Shown here piece by piece: positions 26,684 to 34,852 of a stretch of DNA of 64,000 bases. The stretch is from JBBRHQ01 sp963781345 (lineage in GTDB: Bacteria; Actinomycetota; Thermoleophilia; Solirubrobacterales; 70-9), in contig CAWAFQ010000013.1 of assembly GCA_963781345.1 (NCBI GenBank), positions 1 to 64,000 on the forward strand. Direction: 5' to 3'. The notes under the pieces were generated by a model that made no database searches, had not been told where the DNA came from, and was given only the letters and a program-made list of their open reading frames with translations. Numbering within the stretch: position 1 is the first letter of the stretch; every line of letters starts with the position of its first letter. Made by a program: the position numbers and the translations under genes.

Positions 26684-27028
26684 GGGGCCAACGCTCCGAT
26701 CCGCCGGGGCTGCCCCGACCCCCGAATCCTAGCGCCGAGTCGCGAGGCCTAGGATCTCCCTACCCGCTCGCAGCCGTATGTCGCGTCAAGACCATCGACG
26801 CGGGCGAAATCCTTGCCGCTCCCGCAGTCAACGACAAAGATGTTGGTCCATCAACCGCTCTAACACGTATTGCTACCCAGATATTCGGTTTTGGCCGCTA
26901 CTAAGCCCTCGAGGGCGGTTTCTTGAGTGGCGTGGCCTGCCAGAGGTGGGCTTGCGCGACGAACGCAGGTTCGCTATACTTTTTGAAGTATTCAGGCCCT
27001 AGTACGGCCTACCCCAAAAGGAGCATCG
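26684..27028. other. Gap of about 345 bases before the sigma factor gene
   Basis: No coding sequence is supported. The stretch is visibly less GC-rich than its surroundings between about 26830 and 27000. It contains a promoter candidate at 26952-26980 and a short palindrome (CCCTCGAGGG near 26909). It likely serves the divergent Rieske and sigma genes. Confidence 0.5.
26952..26980 (+). promoter_or_regulatory. Sigma-70-type promoter candidate for the sigma factor gene
   Basis: TTGCGC (26952-26957) and TATACT (26975-26980) are separated by exactly 17 bases, 49 bases before the ATG at 27029. Both hexamers differ from the consensus at two positions or fewer. Confidence 0.5.
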
Positions 27029-27976
27029 ATGGCACGGACAAGAGGCGCTGCTGAGCAGCGCACCGATACACGCCGCCGCCGCGGCGCACACATAGAAGAC
27101 ACGAACGGCTCCAACTCCCGGGCGGAGAGGCGCACCGATACCCATCTGATCCCGGAGCAGACGACCGACAGCTTCCAGATCTTCCTCAACCAGGCGAGCA
27201 AGTACCCGCTGCTCACAGGCGCTCAGGAGATCGACCTGGCGAAGCGGATCGAGCGTGGCGACCTCGCCGCGAAGGAGTTGCTGATCAACTCGAACCTGCG
27301 GCTGGTCGTGCGCTTCGCGACCCGCTACCAGGGCCACGGGCTGCCGCTCAACGACCTCGTCCAGGAGGCGATGATCGGGCTGATCCGTGCGGCGGAGAAG
27401 TTCGACTGGCGCCGCGGCTACAAGTTCTCCACTTACGCTGTGCTGTGGATCAAGCAGTCGATGCAGCGCGGGCTCGACAACAGCGGCCGTGCCGTGCGGA
27501 TTCCCGCCCACATCGCCCAGCGCGAGCGCACGGTCAACCGGATCGCCAACGAGCTCAGCACCGAGCTCAACCGCGAGCCGACCGAGAAGGAGATCGCCGA
27601 CAAGGCCAAGCTTCCGCTCGAGGAGGTGATGGCGGTCCAGGACCTGGCCCGCGTCACCTCGAGCCTCGACGCCCCGGTCGGCGACAGCGAGACGACCCTC
27701 GGGGAGCTGCGCGCGCAGAGCGACGGGCGCTCCGACGACGAGGCGATCGAGCGTGAGCGCGAGGATGCCGTGAACACGGCTCTGGCGACTCTGCCCGAGG
27801 GCGAGCGCCGGGTCCTCGAGGTCCGCTTCGGCACCGGCGGCGAGGTCGCCGGCACCCTTCGCGACGCGGCCCGCGCGGCCGGCGTCACCCAGGAGCAGGC
27901 CCGCCGGCTCGAGGCCCAGGGCCTGCAGCGCCTGGCCTCGAACGAGTCGCTGGCCGGCTGGCGCGAAGCCGCCTAA
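27029..27976 (+). CDS. Sigma-70 family RNA polymerase sigma factor
   Basis: A good binding site (AAAAGGAGC) precedes the ATG. After a basic head of about 45 residues, region 1.2 (FQIFLNQASKYPLLTGAQE), region 2 (LINSNLRLVVRFATRYQG, DLVQEAMIGLIRAAEKFDW, RGYKFSTYAVLWIKQSMQR) and region 3 (RIPAHIAQRERTVNRI) are complete and group-1/2 like. Region 4 is present but odd: the usual L-x-E-I-G-x-x-x-x-V-T-R-E-R-I-R-Q-I-E is replaced by TLRDAARAAGVTQEQARRLE. The length is 315 residues. It is probably an alternative principal-like sigma factor rather than the housekeeping RpoD, which is longer. Confidence 0.85.
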   Translation: MARTRGAAEQRTDTRRRRGAHIEDTNGSNSRAERRTDTHLIPEQTTDSFQIFLNQASKYPLLTGAQEIDLAKRIERGDLAAKELLINSNLRLVVRFATRYQGHGLPLNDLVQEAMIGLIRAAEKFDWRRGYKFSTYAVLWIKQSMQRGLDNSGRAVRIPAHIAQRERTVNRIANELSTELNREPTEKEIADKAKLPLEEVMAVQDLARVTSSLDAPVGDSETTLGELRAQSDGRSDDEAIEREREDAVNTALATLPEGERRVLEVRFGTGGEVAGTLRDAARAAGVTQEQARRLEAQGLQRLASNESLAGWREAA

Positions 27977-28000
27977 ATCCAGGCCGCCAGGCCGCCCCGG

Positions 28001-28051
28001 GGTCGAGTGGACGAAAACCCATCCATATCTTCAGTAATCGGCCACTCGACC
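28001..28051. repeat. Intergenic hairpin, GTCGAGTGG type
   Basis: GGTCGAGTGG (28001-28010) and CCACTCGACC (28042-28051) form a perfect 10-bp stem with a 31-base, relatively AT-rich loop. The left arm plus next bases (GTCGAGTGGACGA) recurs at 45567-45579. The element may act as the terminator of the sigma gene. Confidence 0.55.
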
Positions 28052-28084
28052 GGGACAGGCTGACGCAGGCGTATGATTCCGGTC

Positions 28085-28285
28085 ATGTTCCAGGGCATCT
28101 ACCGCACCGTGGACCGGCCGAAGCGCCACCAGGAAGTGCTCGAGAGGCTCGAGTGGGGGTCCAGCGTGCACCACATCGCGACCGACCTCGGGGTGACCCG
28201 CGGCTCGGTTCGCCAGATAATCGAGCGGCTTCGCGCAGACGGCTCGCTGCAGCGGGACTTCGCCCCGGTGGACGACTCGCGCTAG
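28085..28285 (+). CDS. Small helix-turn-helix protein
   Basis: About 66-70 residues: MFQGIYRTVDRPKRHQEVLE then WGSSVHHIATDLGVTRGSVR and QIIERLRADGSL. The central part reads as a helix-turn-helix (IATDLGVTRGSVRQII), and the rest predicts helices. An in-frame ATG at 28073 would add four residues. No enzymatic domain is present. It may be a DNA-binding regulator; its target is unknown. It follows the sigma factor gene and the hairpin at 28001-28051. Confidence 0.55.
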   Translation: MFQGIYRTVDRPKRHQEVLERLEWGSSVHHIATDLGVTRGSVRQIIERLRADGSLQRDFAPVDDSR

Positions 28286-28378
28286 GCGGCATCGCCTCGG
28301 GCTCCGAGGTGGCGTCGCCCGTCGCGTTTCCGGTCCGGTAGTTTGCGCCTTCTAGAAGCTCGACCCTGGGAGGGAAAC

Positions 28379-28759
28379 TTGTCCACAACTCGCATCGCAG
28401 CCGTTCTCGCCGCGACGGCGATCGCCGTTCTCGGCGCCGCACCTGCGGCGGGCGCCACGACGAAGTCGAAGACGACCGTCACGATCAGCGCCTTCAACTA
28501 CGACAACCCGCCGTTCTTCATCGGCGAGGTCGTTTCGCCGAAGAAGGCCTGCGCCAAGGCTCGGCGGGTGACGCTCTACGCGGTCAAAGGCGGCAAGGCT
28601 CAGCGCGCCGGATCGGTGAAGACGATCTTCGGCGAGGGCACCTGGGCCTGGATCATCAAGGTTCCGGGGGCCGTGGCCGGCGGCGTCTACTACGCGGAGG
28701 CGACCGCGACTCCCTCCTGCCGCTACGACAGGTCGCCCAGATACACCGTTCCCTTCTGA
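28379..28759 (+). CDS. Small secreted protein of unknown function
   Basis: A TTG at 28379 sits 7 bases after GGGAGGGA and gives a signal peptide (RIAAVLAATAIAVLGAAPAAGA). The mature part of about 100 residues shows beta-strand-like patterning (TTVTISAFNYDNPPFFIGEV, WAWIIKVPGAVAGGVYYAE) and two cysteines. I do not recognise the family. An in-frame ATG at 28343 would give a less convincing N-terminus. Confidence 0.55.
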   Translation: MSTTRIAAVLAATAIAVLGAAPAAGATTKSKTTVTISAFNYDNPPFFIGEVVSPKKACAKARRVTLYAVKGGKAQRAGSVKTIFGEGTWAWIIKVPGAVAGGVYYAEATATPSCRYDRSPRYTVPF

Positions 28760-28777
28760 GCGAGTGCTGCGGCCCAC

Positions 28778-28807
28778 CGCCGGGCAGGGGGCGCGGACCT
28801 CCCGGCG
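28778..28807. terminator. Weak hairpin between convergent genes
   Basis: CGCCGGG (28778-28784) and CCCGGCG (28801-28807) can pair across a 16-base loop in the gap between convergent genes. There is no T-run, so it is only a candidate bidirectional terminator. Confidence 0.3.
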
Positions 28808-28810
28808 ACC

Positions 28811-29851
28811 CTAGGAGAGGACGATCTCGGCGGCGCTTCGGACCGTGTTGACATCGCCCGATACGAGCAGCGTCGTCACCACCGACTCGCGCCACTTATC
28901 GAGGTCGTGGCGGATCTTCTCCGGCGGGCCGATCAGCGACATCGCCTCGATCAGCTGGGCCGGGATCTTCGCCGCCGCCTCGTCCTTGCGCCCCTCGAGG
29001 TAGAGGTCCTGGATCTGCTCGATCTCGGCGCCGTAGCCCATCCGGATCGGGACGTTGGCGTGGAAGTTCGCACCCTTGGCGCCCATGCCGCCGAAGTAGA
29101 GCGCGTAGAAGGGGCGCACCGCGTCGATCGCGGCCTCCACGTCGTCGGAGATGATCAGCGGCACCGTCGCCGTAACCTCGAACTGATCGCGGCTCCGCCG
29201 GGCTCCCTCGCGCGCCCATCCCTCCTCCAGAGAAGCGGTGTAGATGTCCTCGTGCTCGGGCGAGAACAGCATCGGCAGCCAACCGTCGCATAGCTCGGCG
29301 CACAGGGCGATGTTCTTCGGGCCCTCGGCACCGAGGAAGATCGGGATCTCCTCGCGCAGCGGGTGGATCGAGGACTTCAGCGGCTTGCCGAGGCCGGTGC
29401 CGCCTGGCATCGGCAGCGGGTAGTGGGGACCCTCGCTCGTGACCGGGCCCTTGCGCGCCCAGATGTCGCGGAGGATGCCGATGTACTCCCGGGTTCTCGC
29501 CAGCGGCTTCGCGAACGGCATCCCGTACCAGCCCTCGACGACCTGGGGGCCGGAGACGCCGAGGCCGAGGATGAAGCGCCCGCCGGAGAGGTGGTCCATC
29601 GTCATCGCCGCCATCGCCGTTGCCGCAGGCTGGCGCGCCGAGATCTGCGTGATCGCCGTCCCCAGCCGGACCCGCTCGGTGTCCGAGCCCCACCAGGCGA
29701 GCGGGGTGAGGCCGTCGGAGCCGTAGGCCTCCGCGGTCCAGATCGAGTCGAATCCGAGCTTCTCGGCCTCGGCTATCGCCTCGGTCGCGCCGGCAGGCGG
29801 CCCACCGGCCCAGTAGCCGGTGTTGAGCCCGAGCTTCAGATCGCGGGTGAT
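28811..29851 (-). CDS. LLM-class (luciferase-like) F420-dependent oxidoreductase
   Basis: The sequence DLKLGLNTGYW, EAIAEAEKLGFDSIWTAEAYGSD, TAITQISARQPAATAMAAMTMD and GGRFILGLGVSGPQVVEGWYG is typical of F420-dependent flavin-like monooxygenase/dehydrogenase homologues. Conservation extends well past the first ATG (29614) up to about 29840, but no ATG, GTG or TTG is available there before an in-frame stop. An ATC at 29849-29851 preceded by GAGGG, or a CTG at 29837-29839, may be the start, or an ATG has been lost by sequence error. The gene is just downstream of, and probably co-transcribed with, the dehydrogenase ending at 29862. Confidence 0.8.
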   Translation of the reverse strand: MTRDLKLGLNTGYWAGGPPAGATEAIAEAEKLGFDSIWTAEAYGSDGLTPLAWWGSDTERVRLGTAITQISARQPAATAMAAMTMDHLSGGRFILGLGVSGPQVVEGWYGMPFAKPLARTREYIGILRDIWARKGPVTSEGPHYPLPMPGGTGLGKPLKSSIHPLREEIPIFLGAEGPKNIALCAELCDGWLPMLFSPEHEDIYTASLEEGWAREGARRSRDQFEVTATVPLIISDDVEAAIDAVRPFYALYFGGMGAKGANFHANVPIRMGYGAEIEQIQDLYLEGRKDEAAAKIPAQLIEAMSLIGPPEKIRHDLDKWRESVVTTLLVSGDVNTVRSAAEIVLS

Positions 29852-29861
29852 CGGGGCGCCC

Positions 29862-30875
29862 TCAGGCCTGCTCGGCGACCTTGATCACCAGCTTGCCGTT
29901 GTTCTCGCCGCTGAAGAGCTTCAGCAGGGTCTCGGGGAAGGTCTCGATCCCCTCGACCACGTCCTCACGTGACTTCAACCTGCCGTCGGCGAGCCAGCCG
30001 GCCATCTCCTGCGCACCCTCGGCGTAGCGACTGAAGTATTCGGCAACGACGAAACCGGTCATCGAGGCGTGGTTGACGAGCAGCGACATGTAATTCGCGG
30101 GCCCCTGCATCGGGCCGGCGTTGTTGTACTGGGAGATCGCCCCGCAGATGACGACCCGGGCGTGCCGGTCCAGCAGCGCCAGGGCTGCGTCGAGGATCTC
30201 GCCGCCGACGTTGTCGAAGTAGACGTCGATCTTGTCGGGACAGGCCTCTGCGAGGGCCTTGGCAAAGCCCTCGGCCTTGTAGTCGACGGCGGCGTCGAAG
30301 CCGAGCTCCTCGGTGAGGTAGCGACACTTCTCGGGGCCACCGGCGATGCCGACCGTGCGGCACCCCTTGATCTTCGCGATCTGGCCGACGACGGCGCCGA
30401 CCGCGCCGGCGGCGGCGGAGACGACGACCGTCTCCCCCTCCTTCGGGTCGCCGACATCGAGCAGGCCGAAGTAGGCCGTCATTCCCGGCATCCCGAGGAC
30501 GCCGAGATAGGTCGGCAACGGAGCCAGGCCGGAGTCCACCTTGATCACGCCGCGGCCGTCGCTGATCGCGTACTCCTGGACGCCGAAGAGGCCTGTGACG
30601 AAATCTCCCTCGGCGAAGTCGGGGTGATTGGACTCGATCACCCGGCCGGCACCGAGCGCCCGCATCACCTCGCCGATCTCGACCGGCGCGATGTAGGAGC
30701 GGCCCTCCCTGATCCAGCCGCGCATCGCCGGGTCGAGCGAGATGTAGAGGACCTGCACGACGAACTCGCCCTCTCCAGCCTCGCCGACCTCGGTCTCCGC
30801 GTATTCCCAGTCGCTGTCCTTCGGCAGTCCGACGGGACGGGCGGCGAGCTTGTACTGGTGGTTGGTCTGACTCAC
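29862..30875 (-). CDS. NADP-dependent medium-chain dehydrogenase (CurA/leukotriene-B4-dehydrogenase-like)
   Basis: The 337-residue protein carries YISLDPAMRGWIREGRSY, LGVLGMPGMTAYFGL, the nucleotide-binding VVSAAAGAVGAVVGQIAKIKG and VDVYF-type DVYFDNVGGEILD, all signatures of the zinc-free alkenal/one oxidoreductase group. These enzymes reduce the carbon-carbon double bond of enones using NADPH. The frame is intact and begins at an ATG with normal length. It lies in a row with the F420-type oxidoreductase, suggesting a shared redox pathway. Confidence 0.88.
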   Translation of the reverse strand: MSQTNHQYKLAARPVGLPKDSDWEYAETEVGEAGEGEFVVQVLYISLDPAMRGWIREGRSYIAPVEIGEVMRALGAGRVIESNHPDFAEGDFVTGLFGVQEYAISDGRGVIKVDSGLAPLPTYLGVLGMPGMTAYFGLLDVGDPKEGETVVVSAAAGAVGAVVGQIAKIKGCRTVGIAGGPEKCRYLTEELGFDAAVDYKAEGFAKALAEACPDKIDVYFDNVGGEILDAALALLDRHARVVICGAISQYNNAGPMQGPANYMSLLVNHASMTGFVVAEYFSRYAEGAQEMAGWLADGRLKSREDVVEGIETFPETLLKLFSGENNGKLVIKVAEQA

Positions 30876-30943
30876 GGGGCCAGCCTTTCACAACGGCGGC
30901 GGCGGCCCCGGCCCGCCGTCGAGGCCACGCGCCCTGACCGCCG

Positions 30944-31618
30944 TCAGCCCGGATCCCTGAGCCGGTAGCCCGCGCCTCGCACGGTCTCGATGCTCTCGAC
31001 CCCGAATGGCCGGTCCACCTTCTCCCTCAGGTAGCGGATGTAGACGTCGACGATGTTGGAGCGGTTCTCATACTCGTAGTCCCATGCCTGCTCGAGCAGC
31101 TGGAAGCGACTGAGCACGTCGCCGGGGCGGCGCATGAATGCCTCGAGCAGGGCGAACTCCTTTGCCGAGAGGGCAATCTCCTCGCCTCCGCGGGTCACCC
31201 GGCGGGCAGCGGGATCCAGGCGCAGGTCTCCGACCTCGAGCACGGCCGGCTTCTCGACGCTGCCGCGGCGCGCCAGGGCGCGCAGGCGGGCCAGCAGCTC
31301 GACGAAGGAGAAGGGCTTGGTCAGGTAGTCGTCGGCACCGCCGTCGAGGCCGGCGACCCGGTCGGCGACCGAGTCGCGCGCGGTCAGCATCAGGATCGGC
31401 GCCCAGACGCCGTCCGCTCTCAGCCGCCGGCAGGTCTCGAAGCCGTCGATTCCGGGAAGCATCACATCGAGGACGACAGCGTCGTACTCGGTCGCGCCGG
31501 CCATCCAGATCGCGTCCTCGCCGCGGGTGGCGACGTCCGCCGCCAGGCCCTCCTCCCTCATTCCGCGGCGGATCAGGCTGGCCATCTTGACCTCGTCTTC
31601 GACGATCAGAACGCGCAT
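30944..31618 (-). CDS. OmpR-family response regulator
   Basis: The receiver domain has MRVLIVEDEVKMASLI, DAVVLDVMLPGIDGF (phospho-acceptor Asp), PILMLTARD and YLTKPFSFVELLARL. The winged helix has LSAKEFALLEAFMRRPGDVLSR and VDVYIRYLREKVD and ends VRGAGYRLRDPG. It is 224 residues and intact. The ATG at 31618 is chosen although the frame is open upstream. The paired kinase gene lies immediately upstream on the same strand (31674-33059). Confidence 0.92.
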   Translation of the reverse strand: MRVLIVEDEVKMASLIRRGMREEGLAADVATRGEDAIWMAGATEYDAVVLDVMLPGIDGFETCRRLRADGVWAPILMLTARDSVADRVAGLDGGADDYLTKPFSFVELLARLRALARRGSVEKPAVLEVGDLRLDPAARRVTRGGEEIALSAKEFALLEAFMRRPGDVLSRFQLLEQAWDYEYENRSNIVDVYIRYLREKVDRPFGVESIETVRGAGYRLRDPG

Positions 31619-31673
31619 TTGCCCCGAGATCGTCCCACGCCCAGATGAAAGGCAGATGAGAAGATCGGCAGGA

Positions 31674-33059
31674 TCAAGTCGGGTCGCGACCGCCCGCGGC
31701 GGCGGGGAGATCGATCCAGACGTCCGCCCCCCCACCAGCGCGGTTGGCGGCGTGGGCACCGCCGCCGTGCGCATCCGCGACGGCGGAAACGATCGCCAGC
31801 CCGAGCCCGCTGCCGCCGCGGGCGCGGGCGGGATCGGCGCGTGTGAAGCGCTCGAAGGCGGACCCGACGAATCCCTCAGGGAATCCATCTCCCTCGTCGG
31901 TCACATGGATCTCAGCGCCCCCCTCGGTGCGTGAGGCGGTCAGGCCGATCGCCCCCGCGCCATGGCTGAGCGCATTCTCGACCAGGTTCGCGACCGCCTG
32001 TTCGAGGCGAAGCGAGTCGGCTCGGATCTCGAGGTCGCGTGGGGCCTCGACGGTGATCGCGCGCCCCTGCGCCGCGCAGCGATCGGCAAAACGCCCGCGC
32101 ATGCCCTCAAGCAGGTCCCCGACGTTGACGAGGGCGAGCTGCACGGGCAGGGGGCCCTGGTCGGCGCGAGCGACGACAAGCAGGTCATCAGCGAGCCGGG
32201 CCAGGCGCTCGGTCTCCTCGGAGGCGGAGCTGATCGCGGCGGCGAGCTCCTCGGGGCTACGGCTGCCGCGCATCGCCAGTTCGAGCTCCGTCTTCAGGAT
32301 CGCGAGCGGCGTGCGCAGCTCGTGGCTTGCGTCGGAGACGAATGTCCGCTCGCGCCGAAACGCCTCCTCGAGGCGCTCGAGCATCTCGTTCAGCGTCTCC
32401 CCGAGCCTGGCGACCTCGTCGCGGCTCTGCGGGACCGGCAGCCGCACGCCCGGCTCGTTGGCGGAGATCTCCGCCGCCCTGCGCCGCATCTGATCCACCG
32501 GCCGCAGCGCTCGGGTTGCGACGCCGTAGCAGGCGAGGGAGGCGAGCAGCAACGCCACCGGGCCGCCGACGAGGAGGATGCTTCGCAGGCTCGAGAGCGA
32601 GTCGTCGCGGTCGTCGACGGCGGTCCCTACGACCACCAGGAGGCCTCGCCCGTCGACACGAGCCGGAGTCGCGAGCAGGCGCGAGGGCTCCTCGAGCCGG
32701 CGCACGGGCGGGATGTCGACGATCAACTCATCCCCTATCGCCGTCGCCAGCTGCGGCCCTGCGAGCAGGCTGGCCCCGCCGACCGTGGGGGTTGAGGCGA
32801 GGACGCGGCCCCTGGGCGTGAGGACCTGCGCGAACCCCTCCTCCTCCTGCGGGAGCAGGCTGCGGGTGACGGTTGCGCCCCCTGCCTGGCCGAGGGCGGC
32901 GGCGAGATTCTCGGCGCGGGTACTGAGGCCCTGGTTGATCGTGCGGTCGAGGTCGGAGCGGAATCGCAGGTAACCGAAGAGGCCGATCGCCGTGAGCACG
33001 ACCGCCATGACCAGGGCGAACGCCAGAGTCAATCGCAGCCTGATCGGCAGCCGCTTCAT
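31674..33059 (-). CDS. Membrane sensor histidine kinase
   Basis: Two membrane helices (LTLAFALVMAVVLTAIGLFGY and ILLVGGPVALLLASLACYGV) flank an extracytoplasmic loop of about 130 residues. A HAMP segment follows, then the HisKA box FVSDASHELRTPLAILKTE, the N box AVANLVENALSHG and the G boxes DEGDGFPEG and GGSGLGLAIVSAVADAHGG. It is 461 residues, intact, and pairs with the response regulator encoded downstream. The signal cannot be read from the loop. Confidence 0.92.
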   Translation of the reverse strand: MKRLPIRLRLTLAFALVMAVVLTAIGLFGYLRFRSDLDRTINQGLSTRAENLAAALGQAGGATVTRSLLPQEEEGFAQVLTPRGRVLASTPTVGGASLLAGPQLATAIGDELIVDIPPVRRLEEPSRLLATPARVDGRGLLVVVGTAVDDRDDSLSSLRSILLVGGPVALLLASLACYGVATRALRPVDQMRRRAAEISANEPGVRLPVPQSRDEVARLGETLNEMLERLEEAFRRERTFVSDASHELRTPLAILKTELELAMRGSRSPEELAAAISSASEETERLARLADDLLVVARADQGPLPVQLALVNVGDLLEGMRGRFADRCAAQGRAITVEAPRDLEIRADSLRLEQAVANLVENALSHGAGAIGLTASRTEGGAEIHVTDEGDGFPEGFVGSAFERFTRADPARARGGSGLGLAIVSAVADAHGGGAHAANRAGGGADVWIDLPAAAGGRDPT

Positions 33060-33154
33060 CGGTTCACCCTAATGTGAGCCAAGCGGGTGACCCTATGGCC
33101 GCCTGATGAGCTGCAGATGAGAGCCGATCAGGCCGGGAGAGCTACGATCGCCGG

Positions 33155-33571
33155 ATGAGCGGCCTGTTCCTCTCCCGCCGCAGTCTTCGCTATCTCCTTC
33201 CGGCCGGGGGAATCTTTGTGCTGCTGGCGGGCGGTGGGTTTGCGGCGCTGGAGACCGACACTGTCGAGTCCTACTGGGGTGGAGTCTGGTGGGCTCTCTC
33301 ACTGATGACGACCGTCGGGTTTGCCGATGGGACTCCCGTGACCGTGGAGGGCAAGATCCTCTCGGCGATGCTGATGGTCTTCGGTTCGTCCTGCTGGCGA
33401 TGAGCACGGCTGCCATCGCCTCCATCTTCGTGCGCGAGGACGAGGCGCCCGAGGAAGACCGTGAGCGTGTGTTCGAGGGGGCAGTCCTGGGCGAGCTGAA
33501 CCGGCTGCACGCAGCGGCTTGACGCGATCGAGGCGCGTCAGCTCGATCCCTCTCGCGAGAGCGGCCCCTGA
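33155..33571 (+). CDS. Two-helix potassium channel family protein with atypical filter, frameshifted
   Basis: The first part has a membrane helix (LLPAGGIFVLLAGGGFAAL), a pore helix (WGGVWWALSLMTTVGF) and the filter TTVGFADGTPVT, where classical K+ channels have TVGYGD. An indel near 33390 moves the second membrane helix (VLLAMSTAAIASIFV) to another frame. A further one near 33520 leads to the coiled-coil-like RLDAIEARQLDPSRESGP and the stop at 33569-33571. Restored, the protein has about 138 residues. Ion selectivity is inference; the Gly-to-Ala change deserves confirmation. Confidence 0.7.
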
Positions 33572-33575
33572 GCTG

Positions 33576-34766
33576 CTAACGGAAGACGCCGGTGTGCCCG
33601 AGTGAGTAGCGCCCCGGCTGCGGATATACGCTGAGACCGTGCGGCCCGCTGCCGACCGGGATCCGCGCCAGCAGCTTCCCGTTTCGGGTGCTGATCGCGT
33701 AGACCTCGGCGTCATAGCGGCCGGAGAGCCAGAGGACCTTTCCGTCGGCAGAGACGCCGCCCATGTCCGGGCTGCCGCCCCCGGGCAGGCTCCACTTGTC
33801 GACGACCTTGCGCTTGGCGAAGGAGATGACGGAGACCGAGCCCTCGTCGCGATTGGACACGTAGAGGTAGCGTGAGTCGCGGCTGGCGTAGAGGCCGTGG
33901 GCGCCGGCGCCGGTCGCGACGAAGCCGATCCTGCGGAAGGTGTGGGCGTCGATCAGCCAGACGCCGCCCGAGATCATGTCGGCGACGTAGAAGACGCGCC
34001 CGTCCGGCGAGAGCTTGACGTCCTGGGGCTTGGCCCCCGCCTTTAGGTACAGGGTGCCGACCATCTTCTCCCGGGCGACGTCGACCTTGATCAGCCCGGA
34101 GCCGAACTCGCAGCTGGCAACCAGGTATCGCCCGTCGGCGGTGAAGTCCATGTGGTCGACCCCGGCGCACGGCACCGAGAGCGAGCGATGCAGCTTCATC
34201 GAGTGGGCGTCTCGGAAGTCGAGCCGCTGCAGGCGCTCAGCGACAACGATGGCGTAGCGCCCGCTTGGCGTGAAGTAGAGGTTGTAGGGATCGGTCACCG
34301 GGATCGGCTTTCCGGGCTTCCCGGTGGCGGGGTCGATCGGGGTCAGGCTGTTTCCCTCGTCGTTGTCGACCCAGAGCGTCTTGAGGTCATACGAGGGGGT
34401 GACGTGCTGGGGGAGAGCGCCGACCGGAAACTCGTCGATGACCTTGTAGGTCTTCGGATCGATGACGCTGACCGTGTTGCTCTCGCTGTTGGGCACGTAG
34501 ACCCGCGAGGGGAAGTTGCGCACCGCCGGCGCCAGCATCCCGGGACGGTCCGCGGCGTAGACGTCATGCGGGTTGAGCAGCGGGGGGACGCCGCCGCGGG
34601 CAGTGGCCGGGGCGCTCGTCGAGGTCGCGCCTGCCGGGGTGGATTGGCCGCCGGTGCCCGTCGCCGACGTCTCTCCGCCGCTCGAGCCGCAACCGGCTAT
34701 GAGCAGGGCCACGAGGGCGGTCGCGCAGAGAAGAGGACGATTCGGGAGCCTCGGCACGACCACCAC
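33576..34766 (-). CDS. YVTN-family beta-propeller lipoprotein
   Basis: A lipoprotein signal ends in LLIAGCGSSGG (lipobox LIAGC). After a Thr/Ser/Gly-rich linker, repeats of about 40 residues appear, such as RVYVPNSESNTVSVIDPKTY, FVATGAGAHGLYASRDSRYL and YLYVSNRDEGSVSVIS. They are typical of YncE/YVTN seven-bladed beta-propellers. It should sit on the outer face of the membrane, probably binding a ligand or partner. 396 residues, intact, convergent with the channel gene and divergent from the kelch-like lipoprotein gene. Confidence 0.8.
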   Translation of the reverse strand: MVVVPRLPNRPLLCATALVALLIAGCGSSGGETSATGTGGQSTPAGATSTSAPATARGGVPPLLNPHDVYAADRPGMLAPAVRNFPSRVYVPNSESNTVSVIDPKTYKVIDEFPVGALPQHVTPSYDLKTLWVDNDEGNSLTPIDPATGKPGKPIPVTDPYNLYFTPSGRYAIVVAERLQRLDFRDAHSMKLHRSLSVPCAGVDHMDFTADGRYLVASCEFGSGLIKVDVAREKMVGTLYLKAGAKPQDVKLSPDGRVFYVADMISGGVWLIDAHTFRRIGFVATGAGAHGLYASRDSRYLYVSNRDEGSVSVISFAKRKVVDKWSLPGGGSPDMGGVSADGKVLWLSGRYDAEVYAISTRNGKLLARIPVGSGPHGLSVYPQPGRYSLGHTGVFR

Positions 34767-34852
34767 CCTGGCGCCGAAACCTGATCGGTTCCTGAAGACG
34801 CGTTTCCGCGGCCGATCAGGGTCCCGTTAGGTGGAGGCGTCACGATGCCCGG

